The notes beneath the pieces were generated by a model. That model made no database searches. It saw only the letters and a list, made by a program, of their open reading frames with translations, and was not told the DNA's origin. From contig CAJTEW010000006.1 in NCBI GenBank assembly GCA_910575605.1, positions 99,594-163,593 on the forward strand: a DNA stretch of 64,000 nucleotides, written 5' to 3'. Positions 16,963 through 26,783 of the stretch are shown here, in pieces. The position numbers and the translations under genes were made by a program. Every line of letters starts with the position of its first letter. The stretch's first letter is position 1. This DNA is from Lachnospiraceae bacterium. Its GTDB lineage: Bacteria; Bacillota; Clostridia; Lachnospirales; Lachnospiraceae.

Positions 16963-19368
16963 ATGATATTAGAAAGACTTGGAAAAGAGCTGTTGTATTT
17001 TGACGGCGGTACCGGGACACTACTTCAGGAGAAGGGAATGAAGCCAGGGGAGCTGCCGGAGACATGGAACCTGACACACACAGAAGAGATGGTGGACATT
17101 CACAGACAGTATTTTGAAGCAGGTAGTGATATTGTGCTTACCAATACCTTTGGGGCAAATGCGCTGAAATTTTATGATACAGAATATGAGCTTGAGGACA
17201 TTGTGGCAGCAGCAGTCGTTAATGTAAAGGAAGGCGCGTGGATGGGCGTTCACGACGGGAGAGAGGTTTATGCAGGTCTTGATATAGGGCCTACAGGAAA
17301 GCTTCTAAAGCCGATGGGAGATTTGAGCTTTGAGGATGCTTATGAAGCTTTTAAAGAAGTGGTTCAGTACGGCGAGGAGGCGGGAGCTGATCTCATTCAT
17401 ATTGAGACTATGAGCGATACCTATGAGGTAAAAGCGGCAGTTCTGGCAGCAAAGGAAAACACGAAGCTTCCTGTATTTGCTACTATGATTTTTGACGAGA
17501 AGGGCAAGCTTCTTACCGGAGGAGATATCCCGTCGGTGGTAGCGCTTTTAGAGGGACTCCGGGTGGATGCCCTTGGAATAAACTGCGGTATGGGACCAGA
17601 CAGGATGCTTCCCATACTGGAGGAAATTCTAAAATATGCCACAGTGCCTGTTATTGTAAAACCCAATGCAGGCCTTCCGAAGCAGAAGGACGGAGAGGTC
17701 TATTATGATGTGACACCGGCTGAGTTTGCAAAAACTATGCGTCAGATTGTAGAGATGGGGGCAAGCGCTGTGGGCGGGTGCTGCGGGACAACGCCCAGAC
17801 ATATCCGTGCGCTGATTAAGAAGACGGAAAAGCTTCGGGACTTTTCTGGAAGAGAAAAAAAGGTGCCGAATAACAGAACGATTGTATCTTCTTACGGAAG
17901 GGCAGTGATTTTAGGGGAGGAGCCCCGCATTATCGGAGAGCGTATCAATCCTACAGGAAAGAAAAAATTTAAAGAAGCTTTGAAAGAGCATGATATTGAT
18001 TATATTCTGCGGGAAGGTATTTCCCAGCAGGATGCGGGAGCACATATTCTGGATGTGAATGTGGGACTTCCAGATATTGACGAGCCAGCGTTCATGAAGG
18101 AGGTTATTACAGAGCTTCAGAGCGTGACAAGCCTTCCTCTCCAGATTGATACCGTAGATGTACGGGCTCTTGAAACCGCCATGAGAATTTATAATGGGAA
18201 GCCTATGGTAAATTCAGTTAATGGAAAACAGGAATCTATGGACGCCGTTTTTCCGCTGATTCAGAAGTACGGTGGTGTAGTTGTGGGGCTTACTCTTGAT
18301 GAAAACGGAATTCCTGATACGCCAAAAGGACGTGCAGATATTGCGGGAAAGATAATTAAGGAAGCAGAAGGATACGGAATTCATAAGAAGGATATTGTGA
18401 TTGATGTTCTGGCCATGACCATAAGCTCAGAGCCGGAGGGTGCAAAGACTACGCTTGAGGCGCTAAAGCTTGTAAGAGAACGGTATGGCGTATGTACAGT
18501 GTTGGGAGTTTCCAACATTTCCTTTGGCCTTCCCTGCCGTCCGGCTGTGAATTCCAATTTCTATACAATGGCCATGTATGCAGGCTTAAGTGCCGGGATT
18601 ATAAATCCTTTGTCGGAGGATATGATGCGCTCGTACTATTCCTTTTGTGCTCTGATGAAATATGATGAAAATTGTGAGTGCTATATTAGGCAGTACGCAG
18701 GAAAGGGGAATGCAGTTTTCCCTGCAAAGGGTACAAGGCTGACGCTTAAGGAGGCTATTGAGAAAGGACTTAAGGAAGAGGCTTACCATATGTCAAAGGC
18801 TCTTCTTGCAGATAGGAAGCCTCTTGAGATTATTAATGAGGAGATGATACCCGCTCTTGATACCGTTGGCAAAGGTTTTGAGAAAGGAATCGTTTTTCTC
18901 CCTCAGCTTCTTATGAGCGCGGACGCCGCTAAGACTGCATTTGCTGTTTTGAAGGATGCTCTTAAGGAAGCAGGGGATGTGGAGCAGAAAAAGGAAAAAA
19001 TTGTTCTTGCGACGGTAAAAGGCGATATACATGATATTGGAAAAAATATTGTGAAGGTGCTGCTTGAGAATTATAGTTTTGATGTTATTGATCTAGGAAA
19101 AGATGTCCCGCCGGAGACAGTTGCAGAGGCGGTTGTACGTGAGGATGTTAAACTGGTAGGTTTAAGTGCATTGATGACAACGACTGTGGTAAGTATGGAA
19201 GAAACTATTAAGCAGTTAAGAAAGAAAAAGCCAGACTGTAAGGTTATGGTCGGCGGGGCAGTGCTGAACCAGGAGTATGCAGATAGGATAGGGGCCGATT
19301 TCTATGGGAAGGATGCAATGCAGTCAGTATATTATGCACAGAAATGTTTCGGCGGGCAGGAAACGTAG
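16963..19368 (+). CDS. metH: Cobalamin-dependent methionine synthase (short form)
   Basis: MetH transfers the methyl group of methyl-THF to homocysteine through cobalamin. The 801-residue protein has the homocysteine domain (about 1-290) with zinc cysteines in GINCGM and GGCCGTTPRHI, the pterin domain (about 320-580) starting GERINPTGKKKFKEAL, the B12 cap (about 600-690) and the Rossmann B12 domain with DIHDIGKNIV (lower axial His) and VGLSALMTTTV. It stops there, about 400 residues short of E. coli MetH, because the activation domain is encoded separately upstream. Confidence 0.95.
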   Translation: MILERLGKELLYFDGGTGTLLQEKGMKPGELPETWNLTHTEEMVDIHRQYFEAGSDIVLTNTFGANALKFYDTEYELEDIVAAAVVNVKEGAWMGVHDGREVYAGLDIGPTGKLLKPMGDLSFEDAYEAFKEVVQYGEEAGADLIHIETMSDTYEVKAAVLAAKENTKLPVFATMIFDEKGKLLTGGDIPSVVALLEGLRVDALGINCGMGPDRMLPILEEILKYATVPVIVKPNAGLPKQKDGEVYYDVTPAEFAKTMRQIVEMGASAVGGCCGTTPRHIRALIKKTEKLRDFSGREKKVPNNRTIVSSYGRAVILGEEPRIIGERINPTGKKKFKEALKEHDIDYILREGISQQDAGAHILDVNVGLPDIDEPAFMKEVITELQSVTSLPLQIDTVDVRALETAMRIYNGKPMVNSVNGKQESMDAVFPLIQKYGGVVVGLTLDENGIPDTPKGRADIAGKIIKEAEGYGIHKKDIVIDVLAMTISSEPEGAKTTLEALKLVRERYGVCTVLGVSNISFGLPCRPAVNSNFYTMAMYAGLSAGIINPLSEDMMRSYYSFCALMKYDENCECYIRQYAGKGNAVFPAKGTRLTLKEAIEKGLKEEAYHMSKALLADRKPLEIINEEMIPALDTVGKGFEKGIVFLPQLLMSADAAKTAFAVLKDALKEAGDVEQKKEKIVLATVKGDIHDIGKNIVKVLLENYSFDVIDLGKDVPPETVAEAVVREDVKLVGLSALMTTTVVSMEETIKQLRKKKPDCKVMVGGAVLNQEYADRIGADFYGKDAMQSVYYAQKCFGGQET

Positions 19369-19414
19369 ATAAACCAGACAGCTATACATAAACCAGAAAA
19401 GGAGAATCAGAAGA

Positions 19415-20422
19415 ATGGCACTAGTAATACCGAAAAATTACGACCCTCATCTTACGGTGCGGGAGACGCAGGAAGCAATCAAATATATACGGGATACTTT
19501 TCAGAAGGAGTTTGGAAAAGAAATGAATCTGGAAAGGATTTCAGCTCCTTTGTTTGTAGAAAAGAGCAGTGGATTAAATGATAACTTAAACGGCGTGGAA
19601 CGCCCGGTTCAGTTTGATATGGCAGCCCTGAAAGGAGAAACTATAGAGGTAGTACATTCTCTTGCAAAGTGGAAGCGTATGGCGCTTCACGACTATAAGT
19701 TTAGGCCGGGCCAGGGACTTTATACAAATATGAATGCGATTCGGCGGGATGAGGAGCTTGATAATCTCCATTCCTGCTATGTGGATCAATGGGACTGGGA
19801 AAAGGTTATTACAAGGGAGGAGCGCACGGTACAAAAGCTTGAGGAGACTGTACAGACTATTTTTAAGATTATTAAGCATATGCAGCATGAAGTATGGTAC
19901 AGGTATCCTAATGCAGTAAAGCATCTTCCGAAGGAGATTGTGTTCCTTACCTCTCAAGAGCTGGAGGACCGTTATCCAGACAAGACCCCGAAGGAACGGG
20001 AAAACCTGATTACAAAGGAACACGGCTGTGTATTTTTAATGCAGATCGGCGATAAGCTGAAAAGCGGACTGCCACATGATGGCCGGGCGCCGGATTATGA
20101 TGACTGGAAATTAAACGGCGATATTTTATTCTGGCATGATATCTTAGGCTGTGCTCTTGAGATTTCTAGTATGGGAATCCGTGTGGATGAAAAATCACTT
20201 ATGGAGCAGCTTAAAAAGGCAGGCTGTGAGGACAGAATAGAGCTTCCTTATCACAAAATGCTTTTAGCAGGAGAGCTCCCTCTTACTATCGGTGGTGGTA
20301 TCGGCCAGTCAAGGCTCTGTATGCTGCTTCTTGATCGTGCTCATGTGGGCGAGGTGCAGGCCAGCATCTGGCCGAAGGAAATGCGGGAAGCCTGCAGACA
20401 GAATGATATTTTCTTATTGTAA
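19415..20422 (+). CDS. asnA: Aspartate--ammonia ligase (AsnA)
   Basis: AsnA makes asparagine from aspartate, ammonia and ATP; it is a class II aminoacyl-tRNA-synthetase-like enzyme. The 335-residue product has the start [34 protein letters not shown], and the C-terminal motif 3 region [18 protein letters not shown]. Length fits AsnA. AAGGAGAATCAGAAG precedes the ATG. It is 46 bases behind metH with no terminator between, so it is probably part of the same transcript. No T-box leader was found. Confidence 0.96.
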   Translation: MALVIPKNYDPHLTVRETQEAIKYIRDTFQKEFGKEMNLERISAPLFVEKSSGLNDNLNGVERPVQFDMAALKGETIEVVHSLAKWKRMALHDYKFRPGQGLYTNMNAIRRDEELDNLHSCYVDQWDWEKVITREERTVQKLEETVQTIFKIIKHMQHEVWYRYPNAVKHLPKEIVFLTSQELEDRYPDKTPKERENLITKEHGCVFLMQIGDKLKSGLPHDGRAPDYDDWKLNGDILFWHDILGCALEISSMGIRVDEKSLMEQLKKAGCEDRIELPYHKMLLAGELPLTIGGGIGQSRLCMLLLDRAHVGEVQASIWPKEMREACRQNDIFLL

Positions 20423-20458
20423 ATACAAATACTCCCGATTTTCCAGGAGTATTTGTAT
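20423..20458. terminator. Hairpin between asnA and the MATE gene
   Basis: ATACAAATACTCC (20423-20435) and GGAGTATTTGTAT (20446-20458) form a perfect 13-bp stem with a 10-base loop between convergent genes. No strong T-run follows on either strand, so termination strength is uncertain. Confidence 0.6.
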
Positions 20459-20501
20459 ATAGGAGATATAGGTTGAGCTTATGCTTGAGTTTCTTTTGAC
20501 A

Positions 20502-21836
20502 TCAGGCATCAAAACGCTTCCGTTTCTTTAAATGCAGGTACACATTTATGCAGATAACGGCAGACAAAAGAGAGCCTAAGGGCGAGGCCAGGCCCATAGG
20601 AAACAGCGTGTCCGGATAAAATCTGGAGGCTAGATAAGCGCCGGGTACTCTTACAAGGATGATGGAAGCGATATTGTGCAAAAAAGAGATAACCGAGTAT
20701 CCATAAGCGGTAAAGAAGCCGCTGAAGCTAAAGGAGACCGCCGCAAAAATACAATCTGCCACATAAGACCTTAGGTACTGGCTTCCGTACATAACAACAA
20801 TGCTTTCATCCGTAAATAATGACAAAACCGGTTCTGAAATAAACTGACAGATAACCGTAAAGAGCATACCAAAGCAAAGAGCGATAAAACAGCCATACTT
20901 AAGAGTCCTGGCCGCTCTCTTAGGCTGCCTTGTTCCGATACACTGGGCACATATGGCAGAAATGGAGGACAGCATACTGGACGGGACCAGAAACAAAAAG
21001 CCGATAATTTTTTCTACAACGCCAACAGAGGCAGCAATATGGACCCCTCTGGAATTTGCGATAACCGTAATTATAATAAAGGATATCTGAATCAGCCCAT
21101 CCTGTATGCAGATAGGAAAACCGATTTTAAGAATACTCACTATGGTTGGTTTATGTAAATGGAAATGCTCCTTTTTTACGATTATAAGCTTTTTTCTGAT
21201 AATTGCTATGAAAGCTGCTCCTACACTGATTACCTGTGATAATACAGTCCCAAGGGCCGCTCCGGCAGCATGCATATCAAAGTAACCGATAAACAGATAA
21301 TCCAGGGTTATATTAAAAAAACAGGCAAAGGCAACAAAAATCATAGGACTTTTTGAATCTCCTAGTCCGCGGAAAATCGAACTTATTACATTGTAAGCAG
21401 TAATAAAAGGAATTCCCATAAAACAGATGGCCAGATATAGTTTTGTTTCCTGAACCGCTTCTTTAGGTGTAAGCATAACAGCTATGATAGGATTTATACA
21501 TAATAGCAGTATTACCGTAAGAAGTAAGGAAACAGAAAGAAACAGGAGGACTGTATTTCCAATTACAGTTCTTTTTTCATTTTCCTTCTTTTCCCCCACA
21601 TATCGTCCGATCATGACGGTAGTTCCCATTGCCAGGCCCACAATCATGACTGTAAGCATATGCATTACCTGGCTTCCGATGGATACGCCTGAAAGAGAAG
21701 CAGCCTCGTTATACTGCCCTACAATAAATAAATCAGCCATGCCATAAAATGTTTGTAAAAAATTAGAAATAAAAAATGGGAATGAAAAAATAATAATATT
21801 TTTTAAAGCACTTCCCTGTGTTAAATCTCTCTCCAT
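20502..21836 (-). CDS. MATE family multidrug/cation efflux transporter
   Basis: This 444-residue membrane protein has the twelve hydrophobic segments and typical start RDLTQGSALKNIIIFSFPFF of the MATE (NorM/DinF) family, which exports cationic drugs or metabolites using Na+ or H+. ATG at 21836 has AAGGAGAGG six bases upstream; the longer frame to 21902 would run through the promoter palindrome. It is transcribed away from the hydrogenase gene and converges on asnA. The substrate cannot be read from the sequence. Confidence 0.9.
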   Translation of the reverse strand: MERDLTQGSALKNIIIFSFPFFISNFLQTFYGMADLFIVGQYNEAASLSGVSIGSQVMHMLTVMIVGLAMGTTVMIGRYVGEKKENEKRTVIGNTVLLFLSVSLLLTVILLLCINPIIAVMLTPKEAVQETKLYLAICFMGIPFITAYNVISSIFRGLGDSKSPMIFVAFACFFNITLDYLFIGYFDMHAAGAALGTVLSQVISVGAAFIAIIRKKLIIVKKEHFHLHKPTIVSILKIGFPICIQDGLIQISFIIITVIANSRGVHIAASVGVVEKIIGFLFLVPSSMLSSISAICAQCIGTRQPKRAARTLKYGCFIALCFGMLFTVICQFISEPVLSLFTDESIVVMYGSQYLRSYVADCIFAAVSFSFSGFFTAYGYSVISFLHNIASIILVRVPGAYLASRFYPDTLFPMGLASPLGSLLSAVICINVYLHLKKRKRFDA

Positions 21837-21861
21837 GATGAACCTCTCCTTTCGCTTTGCA

Positions 21862-21897
21862 ATTATAGTTGAAAAAGTGTTGTTACAAGCACTTTTT
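21862..21897 (-). promoter_or_regulatory. Promoter and palindromic operator of the MATE gene
   Basis: On the minus strand TATAAT lies at 21867-21862. Just upstream, AAAAAGTG and CACTTTTT (21872-21879 and 21890-21897) form an 8-bp inverted repeat with a 10-base spacer across the -35 region. Its position suggests a repressor or activator site, for example MarR or TetR type, but no such regulator is adjacent. Confidence 0.5.
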
Positions 21898-22079
21898 TTC
21901 ATGCATGAGCGGCTTTTGTAAAATTTTTAAGCTCTGCTACTTTGAAAAAGTAATGTATTTTATTTAAATCCATTTTATCATAAGCTCCGTTTCTTTTGGT
22001 TTTGAATTAGGGCTGCCACAAGTACAAATTTATTATACACTAAAATGCTTTAATAATAGTCTAATGAATTCAAATTATC

Positions 22080-22108
22080 TTGTAAAGTGAAAAAAAATAA
22101 AGTAAAAT
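22080..22108 (+). promoter_or_regulatory. Promoter of the hydrogenase gene
   Basis: TTGTAA (22080-22085), 17 bases, TAAAAT (22103-22108), followed by AGGAGG at 22130-22135. Confidence 0.5.
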
Positions 22109-22145
22109 AAACTACGTGAAGAAAATAACAGGAGGAATTTATGTT

Positions 22146-23654
22146 ATGATACGTGGACTTGATACAACAGTTAGAAGAATACGCAGGAAAGTGTTTGAGG
22201 AGGTTGCGAGGCTTGGCTTTAAAGCGAATGCCGAGACGCTGCACAATGATATGGAGGAAATTCCGTACAGAATGGTGAATGATGAGACAAAGTACCGGGA
22301 CAGTGTATATCGCGCCCGTTCCATCGTGAGGGAACGTTTGCGTCTGGCTATGGGTCTGTCGCTTAGGCCTGAGGACAAGCCGGTGCATCTGACAGCGGGC
22401 GTGGAGGCCAGCAATATTTCTGATAAATATTATGAGCCGCCGCTTATGCAGGTCATTCCTTCCGCATGTATGGCGTGTGAGGAGAAGGGCTATGAAGTCA
22501 GCAATATGTGCAAGGGTTGTCTTGCACACCCTTGTATGGAGGTATGTCCAAAGGATGCAATCTCTATGGTAAACGGAAAGTCCTATATTGATCAGGAGAA
22601 ATGTATCAAATGCGGCAAGTGTAAATCGGCATGTCCTTACGATGCGATTTCTAAGAAGGAGCGTCCCTGCCAGCATGCATGCGGTGTAGGCGCTATTGAA
22701 TCTGACGCTCAGGGACGGGCAAAGATTAATAATAGTAAATGTGTGTCCTGCGGCATGTGCATGGTAAACTGTCCGTTTGGCGCCATTTCCGATAAATCTC
22801 AGATCTTTCAGCTTGCCCGTGCGCTGGCCGAGGGAGATGAGATTGTAGCAGAGATTGCACCGGCATATGCCGGTCAGTTTGGAGATAACATTACCCCGAG
22901 AAATTTAAAAGCCGCTCTTCAGGAACTGGGCTTTTCTGAATTTTACGAGGTTGCATTAGGAGCAGATATAGGTGCGGTGGCAGAGGCACATCATTATGTA
23001 AATAAAGTAACGACGGGTGAGCTTCCGTTTCTTTTGACCTCCTGCTGTCCGTCCTGGGCGATGCTGGCAAAGATTTATTTCCCAGATCTGGTAGATCAGG
23101 TATCACAGGAGCTGACTCCGATGGTTGCGACTGCCCGTACAATTAAGAAAGAACACCCAAATGCAAAAGTTGTATTTATCGGACCGTGTGCAGCCAAGAA
23201 ACTGGAAGCAATGAGGAGAACCGTAAGAAGTGATGTAGATTTTGTAATTACCTTTGAAGAGCTTCAGGCTATGTTTGATGCAAAAGATATTGACCTTACA
23301 AAATACGAGGCGGAATCCTCCTTCCATAATGCAACAGGAGCGGGGCGCGGCTATGCGGTTGCAGGGGGCGTTGCAGAAGCGATTGAGAAGTGTATCAGAG
23401 AGTATTATCCGGGTACAGAGGTAAATATTGAGCATGCGGAAGGCCTTGCTGAGTGTAAGAAGGTGCTTGCTCTTGCAAAGGCTGGAAAGATGAACGGCTG
23501 TCTAATAGAAGGAATGGGTTGTCCGGGAGGCTGTGTTGCAGGGGCCGGGACGAATATTCCTGTGGCGAAGGCGCAGAAGAAGATTAAAGACTTTGTGAAG
23601 GCGTCGACAAACCCGATTCCGCCAAAAGAGCTGGAGGAGATTGAACTGAAATAA
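22146..23654 (+). CDS. Ferredoxin-type [FeFe] hydrogenase (group B-like)
   Basis: The 502-residue protein joins an N-terminal four-cysteine and ferredoxin region (CMACEE, CKGCLAHPCMEVCP, CIKCGKCKSACPYDAI, CVSCGMCMVNCPFGAI) to an H-cluster domain. The three H-cluster motifs are TSCCPSW, GPCAAKK and EGMGCPGGCVAGAG. It lacks the N-terminal 2Fe-2S domain of the classical clostridial enzyme, which fits the less-studied monomeric group B. It may evolve or take up hydrogen with ferredoxin, or sense it. ATG 22146 is 10 bases after AGGAGG; the longer GTG start at 22116 is not supported. No maturase genes are in this window. Confidence 0.85.
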   Translation: MIRGLDTTVRRIRRKVFEEVARLGFKANAETLHNDMEEIPYRMVNDETKYRDSVYRARSIVRERLRLAMGLSLRPEDKPVHLTAGVEASNISDKYYEPPLMQVIPSACMACEEKGYEVSNMCKGCLAHPCMEVCPKDAISMVNGKSYIDQEKCIKCGKCKSACPYDAISKKERPCQHACGVGAIESDAQGRAKINNSKCVSCGMCMVNCPFGAISDKSQIFQLARALAEGDEIVAEIAPAYAGQFGDNITPRNLKAALQELGFSEFYEVALGADIGAVAEAHHYVNKVTTGELPFLLTSCCPSWAMLAKIYFPDLVDQVSQELTPMVATARTIKKEHPNAKVVFIGPCAAKKLEAMRRTVRSDVDFVITFEELQAMFDAKDIDLTKYEAESSFHNATGAGRGYAVAGGVAEAIEKCIREYYPGTEVNIEHAEGLAECKKVLALAKAGKMNGCLIEGMGCPGGCVAGAGTNIPVAKAQKKIKDFVKASTNPIPPKELEEIELK

Positions 23655-23685
23655 AAAGCCAGATATATGAAAAGAGAGACATGAT

Positions 23686-23718
23686 CCCGCCGTTGACAAA
23701 CGGCGGGGTTGTTATTAT
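23686..23718 (+). terminator. Terminator after the hydrogenase
   Basis: CCCGCCGTT (23686-23694) and AACGGCGGG (23699-23707) form a GC-rich 9-bp stem with a GACA loop, followed by a T-rich segment. Confidence 0.85.
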
Positions 23719-23813
23719 AATTAGAAAATAGTTGTAGATTTTAAGGCTTTTAAGGATATTGTCTGTTCTATTTACAGCAGCTATTTAAGGCCCTATTATA
23801 TGAGGAGGAAATC

Positions 23814-26450
23814 ATGCAGAAATACGGAGTAAATGAACTTAGAAGAATGTTCCTTGATTTTTTTGAAAGCAAGGAGCATCTTGCGATGAAGAGCTTTTCA
23901 CTGGTGCCCCACAATGATAAGAGCCTGCTTCTTATCAATTCCGGTATGGCGCCACTTAAGCCATATTTCACAGGAGAAGAGATTCCGCCGAAAAGACGGG
24001 TGACTACCTGTCAGAAATGTATTCGTACCGGGGATATTGATAACGTGGGAAAGACGGATCGTCATGGAACATTTTTTGAGATGCTTGGGAACTTTTCTTT
24101 CGGAGATTATTTTAAAAGAGAGTCTATTCACTGGACATGGGAATTTTTAACAGAGGTAGTAGGACTTGATGCAGACAGGCTCTATCCGTCGGTCTATCTT
24201 GAGGATGACGAGGCGTGGGAAATCTGGAATAAGGAGATCGGGATTGCGCCGGAGAGAATATTCCGTTTCGGTAAAGAGGATAATTTCTGGGAGCATGGCT
24301 CCGGTCCATGCGGCCCGTGTTCAGAAGTTTATTATGACCGGGGGGAGAAATATGGCTGCGGGAAGCCGGATTGTACCGTAGGCTGTGAGTGCGACCGGTA
24401 CATGGAGATTTGGAATAATGTGTTTACCCAGTTTGACAACGACGGGCACAATCATTATATAGAGCTTGAGCAGAAAAATATTGATACAGGTATGGGGCTT
24501 GAGCGGCTGGCATGTATCGTGCAGGACGTGGATTCTATGTTTGATATAGATACGCTGCATGCTTTGCGCGAACATGTATGTAAGCTGGCAGGTGCAGAGT
24601 ATGGGAAGGAGGAAAGTACAGACATTTCCATTCGTGTCATCACAGATCATATTCGTTCCGTTACTTTTATGATTTCTGACGGAATACTGCCGTCTAACAG
24701 CGGACGCGGTTATGTGCTGCGCCGTCTTTTAAGAAGGGCAAGCCGCCACGGAAGGATTCTTGGCATTGACGGAGCGTTTCTAGTGGAGCTTTCCGGGACA
24801 GTGATCGAAGGCTCGAAGGATGGTTATCCGGAGCTGGAGGAAAAAAGAGATTTCATATTCAAAGTTATTGCAAAAGAAGAAGAGCAGTTTAATAAGACAA
24901 TTGATCAGGGGCTTTCTATTCTTGCTGGAATTGAAGAGGAGATGGAAAAAAGGGGAGAGAAGGTTCTTTCAGGAGAGGAGGCCTTCCGCCTTTACGATAC
25001 TTACGGCTTTCCGGTAGATTTGACTATTGAGATTCTTGAGGAAAAGGGACTTTCTATTGATGAGGAAGGATTTAAGAAAGCTGTTGAAAAGCAGAAGCAA
25101 AAAGCGAAAGGAACCTTCGGCGAGCACAGCTACAGCGGGCGTGAGTCAAGTATTTATGATGAGATAGATGCTTCGGTTACGAGCAGATTTGTAGGATACG
25201 ATCATCTTGAGGCTGATGCAAAGGTTACGGCACTTACAACGGATACGGAGATTGTGGAAGCATTGTCTGACGGAGACGAGGGAACTATTCTTACAGAGGA
25301 GACGCCGTTTTATGCCACAAGCGGTGGTCAGGAGGCAGACACCGGCGTAATCACAAGAGAGGATTTTGTGTTTAAGGTGGAGGATACTCTAAAGCTGCCC
25401 GGCGGAAAGATCGGCCACAGGGGACAAGTCACAAAAGGAATGGTAAAAAATGGTGATGTGGTAACCTTAAAAGTAGACGCCGGGAAGCGGACGCTGTCTG
25501 CAAATAACCACAGCGCTACGCACCTGCTTCAGAAGGCGCTGCGCATTGTGCTTGGAAACCATGTCGAGCAGGCAGGCTCATCTGTGAATGCAGACAGGCT
25601 CAGGTTTGATTTTACACATTTTTCCGCCATGACGCCAGATGAGATACAAAGAGTGGAAGAGATTGTCAATGAGCAGATTACGAAGGCTCTTCCGGTTACA
25701 GCAAAGAATATGCCTATTGAAGAGGCAAGAAAGACCGGGGCAGCGGCGCTTTTCGGGGAGAAATACGCAGACATTGTCCGGGTGGTAAGTATGGGAGAAT
25801 TTTCGAAGGAATTCTGCGGCGGCACGCATGTGGAAAATACTGGTGTGATTACAGCATTTAAGATCATTTCCGAGACAGGCGTAGCGGCAGGCGTAAGGCG
25901 TATTGAGGCTCTTACCGCCAAGGGTCTTATGAAATATTATCATGAGCTTGAGGAGAAAATCATGGAGCTTTCGAAGCTTGTGAAGGCGAAGCCAGAGCAG
26001 CTTTTGGAGAGGCTTGGCCGCCTTATGGCAGAAAATAAAGAGCTTTCTGCTGAGGTGGAGAGCCTAAAGAGCAAAATGGCCAGGGAGTCTATGGGAACTA
26101 TTATGAACCAAGTTACAGAGGTAAAGGGAGTGAAGCTTCTTGCCGCGAAGGTTGAAGGAGTGGATATGAACGGACTTCGGGACTTGGGCGACAGTCTGAA
26201 GGAAAAGCTGGGTGAGAGTGTCATTGTTCTTGCCTCAGCGGTGGACGGAAAAGTATCTCTTATGGCAATGGCAGAAAAAGGGGCAGTAGAAAAAGGAGCA
26301 CATGCAGGGAATCTCATCAGAGAAATTGCGTCGCTGGTTGGCGGCGGCGGCGGCGGACGGCCGAATATGGCCCAGGCCGGAGGAAAAAGGCCGGAGGGGA
26401 TTGAGGATGCCATTGCAAAAGTGCAGAGCGTACTGGAGAAGCAGCTGTAA
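23814..26450 (+). CDS. alaS: Alanyl-tRNA synthetase
   Basis: AlaS charges tRNA-Ala and edits Ser and Gly mischarging. The 878-residue class II protein starts GVNELRRMFLDFFESK, has the aminoacylation core with VTTCQKCIRTGDIDNVG, the editing-domain zinc site NNHSATHLL and CGGTHVENTG, and a C-Ala domain with a run of six glycines (GGGGGG near the end) typical of the family. AGGAGG lies nine bases before the ATG. No T-box leader (no GGGTGGNACCGCG-like element) is visible upstream. Confidence 0.97.
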   Translation: MQKYGVNELRRMFLDFFESKEHLAMKSFSLVPHNDKSLLLINSGMAPLKPYFTGEEIPPKRRVTTCQKCIRTGDIDNVGKTDRHGTFFEMLGNFSFGDYFKRESIHWTWEFLTEVVGLDADRLYPSVYLEDDEAWEIWNKEIGIAPERIFRFGKEDNFWEHGSGPCGPCSEVYYDRGEKYGCGKPDCTVGCECDRYMEIWNNVFTQFDNDGHNHYIELEQKNIDTGMGLERLACIVQDVDSMFDIDTLHALREHVCKLAGAEYGKEESTDISIRVITDHIRSVTFMISDGILPSNSGRGYVLRRLLRRASRHGRILGIDGAFLVELSGTVIEGSKDGYPELEEKRDFIFKVIAKEEEQFNKTIDQGLSILAGIEEEMEKRGEKVLSGEEAFRLYDTYGFPVDLTIEILEEKGLSIDEEGFKKAVEKQKQKAKGTFGEHSYSGRESSIYDEIDASVTSRFVGYDHLEADAKVTALTTDTEIVEALSDGDEGTILTEETPFYATSGGQEADTGVITREDFVFKVEDTLKLPGGKIGHRGQVTKGMVKNGDVVTLKVDAGKRTLSANNHSATHLLQKALRIVLGNHVEQAGSSVNADRLRFDFTHFSAMTPDEIQRVEEIVNEQITKALPVTAKNMPIEEARKTGAAALFGEKYADIVRVVSMGEFSKEFCGGTHVENTGVITAFKIISETGVAAGVRRIEALTAKGLMKYYHELEEKIMELSKLVKAKPEQLLERLGRLMAENKELSAEVESLKSKMARESMGTIMNQVTEVKGVKLLAAKVEGVDMNGLRDLGDSLKEKLGESVIVLASAVDGKVSLMAMAEKGAVEKGAHAGNLIREIASLVGGGGGGRPNMAQAGGKRPEGIEDAIAKVQSVLEKQL

Positions 26451-26485
26451 TTTATTGCGGTTGTCTGTAATTTTCCAAAAAAATG

Positions 26486-26513
26486 TTGACGTAAGCCAAA
26501 TATGTGATATAAT
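26486..26513 (+). promoter_or_regulatory. Strong promoter of rpsU
   Basis: TTGACG (26486-26491), a 16-base spacer, and TATAAT (26508-26513) preceded by TGA, an extended -10. It is one of the closest matches to consensus in the window, as expected for a ribosomal protein. Confidence 0.8.
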
Positions 26514-26590
26514 CTTATGTAGTGCAGTAAATATACCCGAACAGTCGTATGATGCACAATATAGGACTGGAGGGGAGGTTAGGTGAGTCT

Positions 26591-26767
26591 ATGTCAAATG
26601 TAATCGTTAAAGAGAACGAGACGTTAGATAGCGCTTTACGCAGATTCAAAAGAAATTGTGCGAAGGCAGGCATTCAGCAGGAGATTCGTAAAAGAGAACA
26701 CTATGAAAAGCCAAGTGTAAGACGTAAGAAAAAGTCTGAAGCAGCCAGAAAGCGTAAGTATAACTAA
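26591..26767 (+). CDS. rpsU: Ribosomal protein bS21
   Basis: bS21 is a small basic 30S subunit protein near the anti-Shine-Dalgarno region. The 58-residue product, [20 protein letters not shown] and onwards, ends with the lysine/arginine-rich [14 protein letters not shown] tail. The start at 26591 gives the normal length; an in-frame ATG at 26549 would add 14 unrelated residues. It has its own promoter and terminator. Confidence 0.97.
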   Translation: MSNVIVKENETLDSALRRFKRNCAKAGIQQEIRKREHYEKPSVRRKKKSEAARKRKYN

Positions 26768-26783
26768 TATGTGCAGCGAATGG

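Larger units (their letters stand above)
21837..22145. other. Divergent intergenic region, MATE / hydrogenase
   Basis: This 309-base AT-rich stretch separates two divergent genes. It holds the MATE promoter with its palindrome (21862-21897) on one side and a promoter for the hydrogenase (22080-22108) on the other. I see no open frame or RNA structure of note in the middle (21900-22075). Confidence 0.7.

Noticed and set aside
22050..22676. 208-codon frame on the minus strand
   Set aside because: It is antisense to the well-supported hydrogenase gene, runs through that gene's promoter and has no family-like sequence.
23655..23813. Possible T-box leader before alaS
   Set aside because: There is only a terminator of the upstream gene; no specifier loop or GGGTGGNACCGCG-like element is visible, and the space is too short.
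25940..26557. 205-codon minus-strand frame over the end of alaS
   Set aside because: Antisense to conserved AlaS C-terminal sequence; the proline run is simply the complement of the glycine codons.
26302..26586. 94-codon plus-strand frame at the end of alaS
   Set aside because: It is an out-of-frame shadow of AlaS and extends into the rpsU promoter.
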